NCBI GenBank assembly: GCA_900239685.1
Contig: OENT01000040.1
Location: forward strand, 1 to 64,000
Direction of reading: 5' to 3'
Length of the DNA stretch: 64,000 nt
Source: Rotaria macrura
Taxonomy: Eukaryota; Rotifera; Eurotatoria; Philodinida; Philodinidae
Shown: positions 11,166-23,700 of the stretch, one piece after another
Layout: every line of letters starts with the position of its first letter
Position numbering within the stretch: the stretch's first letter is position 1
Notes under the pieces: generated by a model
What the model was told of the DNA's origin: nothing
The model's input: only the letters and a program-made list of their open reading frames with translations
The model's database searches: none
Translations under genes and position numbers: made by a program

Positions 11166-11849
11166 ATGCATCGAACACATTCATCCGTACCCTTTGATAT
11201 TTTACATGGTATTGGTTTCTATGCTAATGCATCATCAATATTCGCCTACCTAAGTTATTTTCCACCTCCACCACCAGTTATACCGTCTCCACCGCCACAA
11301 CGTTCATGGACATGTTCCGCTCGTTCTTTATCATCATCGTCATGTTTAGTAGCCGACGATCTTAATCCTCCAAGTCTACGAACATATGTCCCATTGATTA
11401 ACACTAATCAATCATTCTTATCCAAGAATACATCTCATATTTATAAAAACTCAGAACATCAAAATTTGAAAACTTCGTCTGTCTTCGATTTGTTTGAAAA
11501 TCAATTACCATTCGTTATATTATTACTTATTTTCTTAAGCATATTTATTTTTGTTATTGTATTATTATTAGTATTTCTTTGCATGCAACGTAAACGACAA
11601 AGACAATTAACATCAAGTACTTATATCGAAACAAATAATAATAATAACACAAATAAATTTTACCAGCGTTTAATACCTTATCATAAAAAATATCGAAAAC
11701 GAACAACGACAACATTACGGAATACGAATGATGAAAATAATTCGTCAAATTTAACAAACCATGATATATCTGCCCTTGAAGTTATTTGTTTAAACAAAAC
11801 AAGTACAATGCATACAAATGATAATGAAGAACAAGAAGAAACTGTTTAA
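11166..11849 (+). CDS. Unknown single-pass membrane protein, proline- and serine-rich N terminus
   Basis: A single-exon 227-residue frame from an ATG. I do not recognise the family. In order: a short N-terminal segment; a proline-rich stretch FPPPPPVIPSPPP (about 32-44); a serine-rich segment; about 50 polar residues with NxS/T sites (NQS, NTS); then one strong hydrophobic segment, FVILLLIFLSIFIFVIVLLL (about 117-136), followed by CMQRKRQRQ. This is a stop-transfer pattern, so the C-terminal 90 residues (N/T-rich, acidic end EEQEETV) would be cytoplasmic. No clear signal peptide is seen. It is convergent with the RING gene: the stop codons are 166 bp apart. Codon use resembles neighbouring exons, which supports a real gene, but no homolog is known to me. 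Confidence 0.55.
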   Translation: MHRTHSSVPFDILHGIGFYANASSIFAYLSYFPPPPPVIPSPPPQRSWTCSARSLSSSSCLVADDLNPPSLRTYVPLINTNQSFLSKNTSHIYKNSEHQNLKTSSVFDLFENQLPFVILLLIFLSIFIFVIVLLLVFLCMQRKRQRQLTSSTYIETNNNNNTNKFYQRLIPYHKKYRKRTTTTLRNTNDENNSSNLTNHDISALEVICLNKTSTMHTNDNEEQEETV

Positions 11850-12015
11850 TATTTTTCTTTTTTTTTTTCTCTTTTCCTGTATATGTTTATTTCTTTTCTT
11901 TATACTCAGGAAAGAAAAAATATAAATAAGTGTTAGACAAAATTTTGTTTTCTCGTTTAAATATTTGCGTAGAAGCTTTGAAAACGCAGAAACAAAAGTT
12001 CAACACGTACAATAT

Positions 12016-15000
12016 TCATTTTTGAATGCAAATCATAAGAACACTCGTTGCATCACAGTCATAAGATTTCAATGTTCGATTGTCATCAAGTTGATCGAAA
12101 AAATTACCCGTTTTTGTAAATGTTATTCGATTTGGATCAACATTTTCTTGTTTACCGAAAATTTCTTTTAATTCATATATAGTTTTGTCTAATGATATTC
12201 GGCATTTATATTCTTGATTGAGAAATGTTCGTAAGGTTATGTACACGTGTCTTTTAAATGAAGAAATGTTTTGTTTTATTCTGTCGAATAGAAATACTTA
12301 CTCGGATGGGATGGATAATTTAGTTTGTTGATTCGATTTATCATCACTTGTATTGGTAATATTTAATTGAATATTATCACACATTTTATTGATTTGATCA
12401 ATTCGATCTTGATCATATTGTAAACTTATTTCGATAGACTAGAATTAGAAAAAATATCAAACAAAAATATTTATAAATATAAATACGAAAAGAAGTATCA
12501 GTTTCACATCAAAATCTGTTTTCCGATGCAATATAGGAATGCAATACTTTTGAGAGTTGACTTTTGTTTTTCACAGATAGAAAGATATCCGAGACATGAT
12601 AATTCGGTCGGATTTGTTTCAATGCTCATAGAAGAAAGTTTATCGTCAAGCTCTTATACATTTCAAATCAACACTTATCGTCCTATTCAAATAAACGTGT
12701 TTGACCTGTTGTATTAGAGAGTTTTGGTATTTTCAATATTGATGACAATTAAATTGTTCACATTAGTTGATTTATCGTACACGAATTCGTATACGTTTAG
12801 TCGATTGACAATCAAAAGTATTAGTTAAATAATTTTGATCCTATCGTAAAACGTCATACAACTATTTATAGTGCTTTCATTGAAAAACTTGTTGGCATGG
12901 AGAAATAGAATCCTGCATCATTATAATATGAAACTAAGCTATGGAAATGTGCAATCCTAATGTAAATACTAAACATGAAGTCACTAACATAAGATCTACA
13001 GTGACACTGATTGAATTGGCATCTGTATTTACTGAAATAATGAGATACGTGTTCGTTGCAATATGGAGATGCTTATTCTATGAGAGTATTTCCTATTTGT
13101 AACACTGCGTTACACTATCTCAGCCGTGCACTGATTAGAGTAAACCGAAACTATCCCTTTCCACGGTTTTAAAACAAGGATGAAGAAGTTTGATCATACC
13201 TGTTACACTATTTTGAATACAACTTAGCGACTTGTTTCAATTGAACTTCAAACCTGTAACTGAAAATTTGACTTCCTTCTACATCCCCTCATCGGAGGAT
13301 CAAATGATGATATTATTCCCATAGATAAATTTGGTAATGTATAAAAAATATCCTGCAAATTTTCGATGAAAAGAAATTTCTCTGATCAAAGTTTTGAATG
13401 TCTAAGGAAATTCTTTCTCGATGATAAATAATTATTTATTAGAAACTCAGTATCTGAAAACCATAAACATTCCTATCAACTGTCAATTTCAATATGCTCT
13501 ACAAGCCAATTAACAAATCTACGAACAGTATCGTAGATTATATTGGTATCTTCGAATTATTTAATAAATACTTAGACAAAAGCAAAAGATTGAAATAGAA
13601 AAATGTATGACAACTTCACTGGAGAAATCGATCGATAAAAATCCTACTAATCTTACGAAATACTTTCCATTCGAGGTTCGATATGATGCATGAATTCAAG
13701 CAGTAGTTCATTGGTAGGATATTTTTCTATCTTCGAGAAACGTTTCTAATGAAATTTATGAACACCTATTTTTTGTTCTTTCTAACAAAGCAGCAGTTAG
13801 TCGAAAGAGACATTTCATTGTAAGCTAATATTATAAACAAAATTAATTCACAAATTTTTCTTTCATATTAAAATTCTTTTTTTCACTTAAATTCTAATAC
13901 ATACATTTACAAATTTTTGATGTTCAGCAAACTGCTCAGCATAACGGGCTTGAACATCGGACAATTTTGCCAATAGGTTGATCAATTCAGGTTCACTTTT
14001 ACTAAAAGAATTCTTCTGAGTAAACGAACATTATTCTATAAATATAATTGATAATTAACCTCTCGAGATGATAATTTTTCCCAGTTAATTCAAGTTTAGT
14101 TTGTTCAATAGATTGAAGATCATGTTCAACATGTCTAAAAATCGAAGAACAACTATATTAGCAATCAACTTTGAACAGTCTACAAAATATTTTATTTGAT
14201 GATGTTATTTCTTCGCTCAAACATTATTACATAGGTATTTTCAAAAACTAACATGAAAAATATTCAATCAGAATTATACATTTTGACTAAAATATCGATA
14301 TTGATCCTTTTTAGTGTTTCTCAATATTCGGACATTTAATACAATGAACGATGAGATATTTTGAACATTTTCTGTTGAAAACAGTGATAATTAAGAGACG
14401 ATCAATAACAAATCAGTCATTACACATGTAGATAATGAATTTGTTTTATAGCATTTATTTGTCGAAACACTGAAGTTTTGAATCCATTTTTCAGTCGGAT
14501 ATATCATATTGAACTATCTATCCATGAAAAGTCATATTTGTCAACAGACATTAACAAGAGTTCTTCCTCTATTGTCTACGTTTGAAATTTAAATATACGG
14601 CATTATCGAATGATAGAATTTTCAGCATCTTTAATGGAAAATGATTAATTAAAATTTTCAAACACACATCAACATGTAGATGAGCATCTTGCGAAAGATT
14701 TTATCTATTCTATGATATTTATATCGTTCAATTCTATATTCTAGATGGAACTGGATCGAATGTGGCTTAGTTCTAAACGAATCCTACATGAATACATGAT
14801 TTTTATATGTTATTTGAGATGAACGAGACCAAATCTAACGTGATAGGGAGTACGAAATAAAATGCAATATTTAATATACACCATTGGAACAAAAGAAATT
14901 TTTCATCAGAAACCCACATTATGTATATATAACGTTGCGATGAACAAATCCTTAGAAAATCTATTAACGTGTTGGTTTTGAATACATATATTATCAAGTA

Positions 15001-17605
15001 ATCGAAAGTGAATTTAGATCAGTAGCTAAGTTTTTAATAGAAATTTAAAATACAATGAATCTTAGTATCACTATGAAATAGTATATTGCAGTTCGGAATA
15101 TATCATTTACAATACACTAAATAATAATCTATGACACGATTTAAAAATGGATTCAATTAATTAAATACGATATCCGATCGGTAAGAAAGTCGTAACTACC
15201 TGTATGAACATGTAAACAAATGTTGTAATCGAGTTTATACTAAAAGTACCTCAACATCTATGTCGTTGGCCTGTGTAGTTCCATTACCAATTTTAGTAAG
15301 TGTAATATTTACTCATCTTAAGATTTAATTACTCATTGTATGAATAAATAATTTTATTATGTTTGGCTGACTAATATTGATATTAACAGACGAATAATAT
15401 TTAGTGTTTTCATCATTACTCAGAGGAATTTCATATAGTATAATATTTGCTTGTCATAACCTTTCTCTTCTCTCGATTTACTTAACATGTGATTCTATTT
15501 CATTATATTTTCATTCAAATATCATTTGTTTAACCTTGCATTCATTCAGGTACACATGTTAGTTTTCAGAGTGAATATCAACTTATATTACGAAGTAATT
15601 CAGTATTAGATTCAGGGCAAAGTTCTTCTGGAAATTTCTATTCGCCGCCTTCGCTACACCAAGATATTTTGTTGAAATCCTACTTGGTAAAACATGTTGG
15701 GATCATGATGTGAAAGTAAGTACGAGCTCTCAAACTCGTATGGATTATTTCTCATCAAGAAACCCTTCCATATTTCTTTGGTGTCTCTATGGATAACGGT
15801 TGTTTCTGAATGTTTCTTCGAGACACGGTGAATTCTGTTAGAATCGAGAGAGTAGTGGATGACTTTACAAAAGTTAACTATTCCTCTGGTCTAATCCATG
15901 GCTAATTCATAGTCAGAATTTATATAAACATTTTTTTTCTATAGAACAACAATGGAGACTAGCTCGATGTTTCAAAAAAGTCAACTAAGAAAAGTTTCAC
16001 TGAAATCGATTATATTTTATTGAAGAGTCGGGCCAATGAATTACACTCTACAATTTTCTTATTTAACAGTAAAATTTTTCGTAAATGAAAATTGATTCAA
16101 ATCAATCTATCGATAACGTCAGATATTCGTAATATTAATAAAAAGATATACTTGCATTGCTTTAGAAACAGTACTAGCGATAGAAACGGTTGATTTTTCA
16201 AGTGTCTCAAATGAATATGTACTTATGCTGAAAAATTACTCGATGGTCTATGAAATATATTCAGTTCCTTCTTCGACTATGATTTTAAAGTTTTGTTTTT
16301 GCAATGCTAATGATTAATTCCGCATTACTCACTGATCAACACTGAGCATTTTGAGTATCGAGAACTGTGTCCAATTTATTGACTACTACAGATTACATCG
16401 AAATTGATGATTCTTGTACGATTTTTCTAGAACCATTTGGTTATTTTTGACAATCTTCAGAAGAACGACCGCAAATTTCATTCTACTAATGACAACATAT
16501 ACCATGGAAGCGATTGTTGTAACAATTTGATGTACAATAGTTTTAATCAACACTAGTGAAACAGTTTTGAAAGTACAACTGGCACGAATACAAACTTCTG
16601 CTTCAAATTCAGTTTTTTTTAAACGTCTACAAACTCTCTTATTCAATCGACTAATGAATACGAACACGGTAATCAACTACTGATTGATCGTCTATCCTTA
16701 CGATGTATTTTCTATATACTAGAGGAACATACGCCTTATGTGACTGCTACGATATACTCTTACGCTAGTAGAGACTGTTCATGGGCATCAAGTTGTTTCA
16801 ATATATCCATTTGTTTAGTTAATAGTATGGAGTCATGTTGTTGTCGAATATTTAGAAATTGATTGCATATTTCGTTTCTAACATTTTTAAAAGCATCATT
16901 GATTGAAACTAAGAAAAGGAAATGAGAATTTTATCGAAAATTAGGAAAAGAAGAACAATCATCTAAGATAACCTTTTAGATCGTTCGGGCTTGTGCTGCT
17001 TAATTCTTCAAGTTTTACTTGAGTTGCTTGTCTGATCTCATTGATATGCTTTTCATTACAATCAGTACATTTAGTAGAATTACAATGTTCACATATAGTT
17101 AATTTTTCTATTTTCTGACAGCATGGGCATTTTGCTTTCACGGGTTGAACATCCATTAGACTGACCAATAAACTATTAGTGGGCAATTCATTGAGACCTG
17201 TATTCAGAATTATTTTTTTTCGACAGGTTGGACTAAATTGTCAAACAAAAACAAGGAGTTGTTTCTTTGTTTCTAAGGAGAAAACGAAAATCTATCAAAC
17301 CATAATAACATTCGATTCTGAGTATTGTACAATCCTAAAATACAGAAAAAAAATACACATAGCAAGAATCAAATCTTAGAATCGAAATTACTTTGCAAAC
17401 ATGCTAAACAAAATGTATGTTGACAAGAAAGAACTTTTGGTGTTTGAAGACGATCAAGACAAATTCCACATTGCAGAAGAGTCTCAAGATTTTCGATTTT
17501 ATAAACGTTAGCCATAATATTCAATAAGAAAATAAACACACGATCTTTACGTTTGCTTCTTTCTACATCTTGATTCTTTTTTTCTGACATTAATTGATGA
17601 TTCAT
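12016..17605 (-). CDS. TRIM-like E3 ligase candidate: RING, B-box-like finger, coiled coil, C-terminal ubiquitin-like domain
   Basis: Eight exons on the minus strand close in frame: 17392-17605, 17301-17334, 17232-16973, 16908-16764, 14134-14060, 14001-13911, 12438-12302, 12250-12016. The product is 396 residues from ATG 17605, or 366 from the in-frame ATG 17515, which fits better with RING proteins that start just before the domain. RING: CGICLDRLQTPKVLSCQHTFC, then CLQR (codon split by intron 1), then CPTCRKK encoded across the 34-nt micro-exon 2 and exon 3. Next is a zinc finger CPCC-x8-CEHC-x4-CTDC-x3-H (B-box-like), then a heptad-rich coiled coil. The last exon encodes a ubiquitin-like fold (VYITLRTF...KTIYELKE...NRTLKSYD) without a diglycine tail, so it is a fixed domain and not a modifier. 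Predicted role: ubiquitin ligase; the substrate is unknown. Introns 4 (2.6 kb) and 6 (1.5 kb) are long. Confidence 0.85.
15550..15715 (+). pseudogene. Exon-like segment inside an intron of the RING gene, opposite strand
   Basis: Bounded by a good acceptor (CATTCAG at the 5' side) and a strong donor (AAA|GTAAGTAC). One frame reads THVSFQSEYQLILRSNS and continues with polar residues to a TGA at the very end. A second frame reads TPRYFVEILLGKTCWDHDVK through the donor without a stop. The residues look coding-like but no partner exon was found. It could be a gene relic or a nested-gene exon. Confidence 0.25.
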
Positions 17606-17713
17606 CGATGATTTTTATTGGTCAGCAGAAGCGAAGAAACAAAAGCTTTCCACCACTGTTTCTTTTTATTTATATCTCAGTATTACATTTTGATCGTTCA
17701 AGAAACGTAAACG
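17606..17713. promoter_or_regulatory. Divergent intergenic region, RING gene / PPP1R8
   Basis: Only 108 bp separate the two outward-facing ATGs (198 bp if the RING gene starts at 17515). Both promoters and 5' UTRs must lie here or overlap the other gene, so a shared bidirectional promoter is likely. No TATA box stands out. Confidence 0.5.
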
Positions 17714-20662
17714 ATGGCTAGTCAAGCTAAAAATACATTTGAAATTCCGAAATGGTTCACTGATATTCAATTTCGTTTTTAACTATGAATGAATCGTTTT
17801 TGTTTCTATAGGGCTGGAAAACCACTAGCTGGTCTACATTTAGATGTCGTCAAAGACGGCAAATTGATACAAGTTCGTCTAATTGAGTTCATACAGATTT
17901 TTTTTTCGATGTGAATCTTTTGTACTCTCTAGAAGTTAATGATCGATGAGAAAAAATGCTATTTTTTTGGACGAAACAAAGAATTATGTGATTTTACTAG
18001 TAAGATATTAGCCATTGTTTTTCACGTATGAAGAAAAAATAAACAACATCTATTTTTCTATTAGTTGATCATGCATCATGTTCACGTGTTCATGCAGCTC
18101 TTCTTTGGCATAAAGATCTTAATCGACCATTCCTCATTGATCTTGGTTCAAGTAATGTAGTTTTTTTTTGTATTCTTCTGCAGTTTTTTTTATTTGGTAA
18201 ACAATAACTGAATTCTTTTTGTTTTAGCACATGGAACATTTATTGGCCGTATTCGCCTTGAAAATCATAAAGCACAGCAAGTGCATATTGATAGTGAAAT
18301 ACACTTTGGTGAATCAAGTCGTATATATATTATTCGTGAACGTCCACAAGTACATAGCAATAAACTACATCATATATTTGGTAGTAATGCAAATACAAAT
18401 AATTTAAGTAACGATACAAATGGTGATCACAATGATGATAATAAGGATGCTAATAATTCATTTTCGATACCAGAATCGGAAATTGAACTCGATGTAATAA
18501 ATAGAGAAATTCCGTAGATCATCAATCGAACTGTTCATGTGTTTTCTTGTTTAGAATTTAACGGAATTCAATACAGCACATAATCGACGTATTGCTCAAA
18601 TTGTTCAAATAACTGATTTACCTAGCGTACCTACTGTAAAAAGAAAACGAAGAAATGTTACGTTTAATGAAGAAGACGATGTTATTAATCCAGGTAAGTT
18701 TCTAGATTGAGAATAGATAAACAGATGTTTTCTGAAAATTGACCAGATGCTACCATATACTTCGATTCATTTTTCTAATCGTTATCCATTCAATCAGTGG
18801 CGATTTTCTCAATGTTTGCTGTATGAATTGAAATAATGAAAAAATAGAAAGATCCTAAGTACTAGCTTTGATCATGCTATCGGATGATTTTCAGAATAAT
18901 TTGAGGGATTTTGAAGTTCCAGTCAAAAAAATGTTTACTGTGGATGAAAAATAGTTAATTTCGGATCTTTTCCTACCACTCGTAATTGTTTTTCTACTTA
19001 AATATAAAGTCCTCTGAACTGAAATTCATGTTAGTATATCGAATCAGATCGAGCTTTCAGCATTTTATGAAAATCATTGTAACTTCATGATTAGACGATG
19101 TAAAGAATTGAGTTTTATTTTTCAATCGAAGCCAATACTTTTCTGCTATAATTCTATTGAACAAAATCATGATATTCACTTTTAATCATTGCATCTAATG
19201 ATTCTAGTGAATACTAAGTTATAATCAATGGGAATAAATGTTCTCTACAGTTTGAATAGGAAGAAAGTGATTTCGTTATTTCGGATTATAGTTCATGTTG
19301 TGACGCTAATTGATCAATGACATTGAATATATCGGTAGTCTAGTTTTTTCAGTCAAATCGAGAAAATAAACTTACACATTGATAATTTATTGAACTGAAA
19401 CGTTATAAAACACTCAACACCTGAAGTAAACTAGAATTGAGAATGACGTTTGAACTTGACATGAGTGATAATAGAATATTAGAGAAGAAACTTTCACCAT
19501 GAAAATCGATTAGATTTTGATTGATTTTCAAAATTCGCAAAGATTTTACTCTGACATAATAAAGAAAAATTTCCTGCAACGTAGAGTTATTCAAGAAAAA
19601 AAACTTCATTGCATTAAAGTTTTTCAAGAGCTCATTGAAGTGACTACTTTTTTGTCTGCATTTTAAAACAACAACACTTTCGCAACAAATTCATACGTTT
19701 ATTTATCCAATTTTGAACATCATGGCGTTACAAGAAACTATGTAGAAGACTAATTTATCAACTAAACTTGACATCGAACTTCAAATAAATGAGATTCACC
19801 GTCATTTTCTAATTCCAAAACAAGAGTTGAGTGAACAGCCATGTACACTATGATACATGAACTAGTATGTTGAGCAAAACTTGATTGAACAATGAGAAAC
19901 GTTATTCGTCAATTTCTATTTATCGAAACAGAGTGATTAAATTTATTTGTTTTAAACATATCTAATTTAGAGGATGTCGATCCAAATGTTGGCCGATTTC
20001 GAAATCTTGTTCAAACAACAGTTGTTGCTGCAAAAGTGAGTAATGATGTAGTTGTGAACTTCAGGAGAAGATAATGGAAAAATTCTTCATGATTCTGATG
20101 GGATTTATAAGTGATTCTCTACAGGTCCAATCCAAGTATTAGAATATTTCTCGACGAGTTTCCTTACGTGAAAATTTTTCTTGTCTTACATCGAACGATT
20201 TCTTGTTTAGAAACGAAAACTGGATGGTCCTAGTATTAGTCATCTTGGTCTTGATACAGTTGCAAGGCATGCTCAAGAATTTCATTACTCTCAACTTTAT
20301 GATGTAAATCATCCAATACATGCGGAAACACCTATCGAACCGTCGAATTCATTGCAAGCTCAACATTTAAGTGTCGCGGCAAAACTTGGTACATATTTTT
20401 ATTCGTTCTTATTATTATTTTCATTGAAAATGACTATTATATTTTTGTCACAGGTATATCAGTACCCAATTTAGCACCTGATCTACGCGATTATGATATA
20501 ACAGAACCACCATCAGCAATACTACCAAGGTTAATGCCGATTTCATTTCAAGCATCGAATGCAGAAACAAATAATGAAAGTACGGAACCAAAGAAAAAGA
20601 AATATGCAAAAGAAGCTTGGCCTGGAAAACGACCATCGGGTTCAATGTTACTTGTCAAATAA
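17714..20662 (+). CDS. PPP1R8: Nuclear inhibitor of protein phosphatase 1 (NIPP1)
   Basis: Regulatory subunit of nuclear PP1, linked to pre-mRNA splicing and chromatin. Nine exons (17714-17754, 17812-17872, 17933-17999, 18065-18151, 18228-18493, 18555-18693, 19971-20035, 20211-20388, 20454-20662) give 370 residues (human 351). The N terminus has WAGKPLAGLHLDVVK, then an FHA domain with YFFGRN, SCSRVHAALLWH and STHGTFIG, the phosphothreonine-binding residues being intact. After an asparagine-rich insert come NLTEFNTAHNRR and the PP1-docking RNVTFNEEDDVINP (R-x-V-x-F). The C terminus keeps KKKKYAKEAWPGK. Intron 6 is 1.3 kb. The stop codon overlaps an AATAAA signal (20658-20663), and the next gene starts 106 bp on. 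Confidence 0.95.
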
Positions 20663-20756
20663 ATGTTTTCATTTTGTAGTTTCACTTTTTTTTGTACAGT
20701 GGACTTATTTTGTTCTGCTCTTTGTCTAAAATCTATTGTTATAATCTGTACTTGAA

Positions 20757-20768
20757 TCTTGCTTTCAG
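20757..20768 (+). promoter_or_regulatory. Candidate trans-splice acceptor before the CEP85-like gene
   Basis: The pyrimidine-rich TTGCTTTCAG ends exactly at the ATG of the next gene and follows the PPP1R8 stop by 106 bp. There is no upstream exon for it to join in cis within the gap. Spliced-leader trans-splicing is known in bdelloid rotifers, so an SL acceptor is the simplest reading. Confidence 0.5.
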
Positions 20769-23700
20769 ATGAATTTATATGCTTCCTATGATGATAAAGA
20801 TACTATTATTCATCGGTAAATGAATACGATATTGAAAAAGAAGAAAATGATTGTTTTAAACTCTCAATTTTTCTTTTGCAGACTCCAAACACATATAAGT
20901 ATTCTTGAACAACAACAAACAAATTCCACTGGTTATTGTAGTTATAATGAAACCCAGTTATTAAATGAACAAGTATGACAATGATTCTAGTTTTTTTCAT
21001 GTTGCTAACTAATCTCTACTTTTCTTGTTCATCTGGTGTTATAGTATTCCATCGATAAGAATTCTAGGGAGGATTTCGATGCACTCGAGAAACTTCTTCA
21101 GTAAGATTTACATTATATTTAATATTGAATTAAAGTAATGTTTCTTTGTCTATTTTTCTATGACTTTTAATTTTGTCAAGAAAACGTGAATATGAATTGG
21201 AACAATTACGTGAACAATTAAACGAATTTCAACAAGAAGCAGATGATAAACTTCATCGAACAGTAGAACAGGTAAATGACATATACAGGATCTCAATGAT
21301 AGATGATGAACTATCTAGAACGGCTAGTTTCTTCGAGTAATATACAGTGCACCGAACTCAAGTTTCATGTAAATGTTAACATTTTCGTGATCGCTTTACC
21401 AGTTTATTATACAGCTGCAGAGTAAGAAATGAAATATTCTAAAATCAATTGAATACAGTTCAAAGCACTCTTCAATTATCTCGAATTAATAAGTTTCATG
21501 GTTGTTTCACCATCGTTTTATTTAGACAAAGTTAATATATTCGCAATAGTACTTTGTTACGAATTGTTGACGGACGGTAACGCAAAAAAGTTGAAAGTGA
21601 CCATTAACTTGCGAAATCATCTCATAGAATAGACTATTTTTCCATCACAGAGAGCAATAAAATTGATAGTCTCAAGTTTGTGAGTCGAAACAAGAACTTT
21701 TGATTTTCACATTTCTAATGCATGACATAGAAATAGACCCAGATTGGTTGATTTGCAGCTTTTTATTATTGCGTCTCATTCAATTGTCTATTCCTGATAT
21801 CTAATGTGTCTATGAGAATCTCTAAAATATCTCATATTCATATGAATGACAATGACTTTTCATATGACTGTACCTGATCACTACGCACATGACGAAAATA
21901 GGTATTCTTTTTTTTTCTAATGGTGATAATGAATTACTTGTGTTACTATCACAGCATTCCTATGGATGGCTATTGATGTCCGACTATCCTTAATGAAAGT
22001 TTCGAATTCTATCAGAATACAATGAATTTCCTTGACTATTTCGTACATGAAAATGGTCTAATCGAGAAAACGGAATAGGGTGTTAAGAAAAATAATGCAT
22101 AGATGTATGTTAGAAGATCTAACGAGATTGCTCAAGCAATTGCTTCAACAGAATTTCTATGATATAACGATTCTGGCTAGATGAGTAAAATTGCCCAAGC
22201 TCTTAGAATGCTTTCCATTTACATTTAGTTCAATGACGTACAGAAACAATTAACTATTGTTGAATCGGAACGAAATGATCTTCGACGACAACTTCAACAT
22301 TTACAAGATGAAAATGATCTCATTAAAACCTATATGAATCGTTTACCATCGGAGATTGAATATCAAAAACTTCAACATTCACATCAAATACTCGAAGATC
22401 AATTAAAACAATCGAATCAAACACTTGTCGAATATCGAAAAGAAAAAAATGGTTTAAAAAAACAACTTGTTACATATCAGCGTACTGTTGATGAACAAAA
22501 ACAAACCATACAATGTCATGAATTATCAGCAAATAAATCTTTATTGAATGCAAAATGTTTAACGATCGATGAACGAATCGAAACAGAAAAAAAATTCAAA
22601 GAAATGAATCAATTAATTCAACAGTTAAATGAACAATTAAATAAAGAAAAATCAAATCGAAAGCATGATCAACATCTCAATGAAAATAATATACATACTG
22701 TTACATCATTAACTGATGCTATTGCAAAAAAAGAACAAACAATTAAAGAAATGACTCATCTCTTACGACAGGTATTCAAATGTTCGATTTTCTTTAGAAC
22801 TATGAGAAATTGATGAATATTACATGATCTAATTGATATCGTGCTTAGGGTAATCAAAAAGAATAATAGAAAAAAAAGCCTTGATCATCAAATCTCAAGA
22901 GTGCTGACAGAATTCTTTCCTTATCATATGATAGTAAATTTTGCATCACCATCAAAATTCACGTAGCATCTTTTTATCATATCTATATATAGACTTACAA
23001 TACGAAAAACAAAGAATCACCTTCGTAAAGCAACGCATATTTTTCATAGAACTCAAATTGAAGATAGTAAAAAATATCAAGTTCAATATTTTCCAAGTAA
23101 ACAAACTTTACACAAAGAACTTTGTTTTTTTTTCGTTCTCGTTCATGAAAGCTTTATCTTTCTAATGATCTTCTATAGACTGATTCTTTTGTTTTTCTAA
23201 AAGCTGAAAAAAACCTACAATTTCGAATTCGAATTTAAATTAAAACATCTGCAGTGTTAAGTACCATAGAATATACATGATAATTTTCGTTCACATCACA
23301 ATAACGAGAAATAAACTTCTATTTAATTTTTTCTCGGGATGAAATTTACTGTTCATGCTTTTAGTATTACGACATTTTGAAAATGATCTTTCATTGATTA
23401 ATCGATAACAGTTTCGTTAGTTTATATTGAATGATACTATGAAAACCGTCCCTAGATAATCTATAATCAATTATAATCTATGAATTGTCTGTCGACGGGA
23501 TTTCATTGATAAAACCTTCGTTGAAAAACCACTAAGTTTTAGGTATACATTTTGATGTCTGTATCAATTTATTTTCTAGTCACATGATAGTCTAAATAGT
23601 TTTCGATGAGGCTACACTTTTTTTCATGTATTACCTTGTTTCTGAATGCATGATCAAAACTACTGATAGAGAATTTAGTGAAAGAGAGATATCACTTTTT

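Noticed and set aside
17369-17605. RING exon read through to its in-frame stop as a small complete protein
   Set aside because: The stop lies in the intron. The RING needs CPTC from exon 3, reached through the 34-nt micro-exon, and all phases agree.
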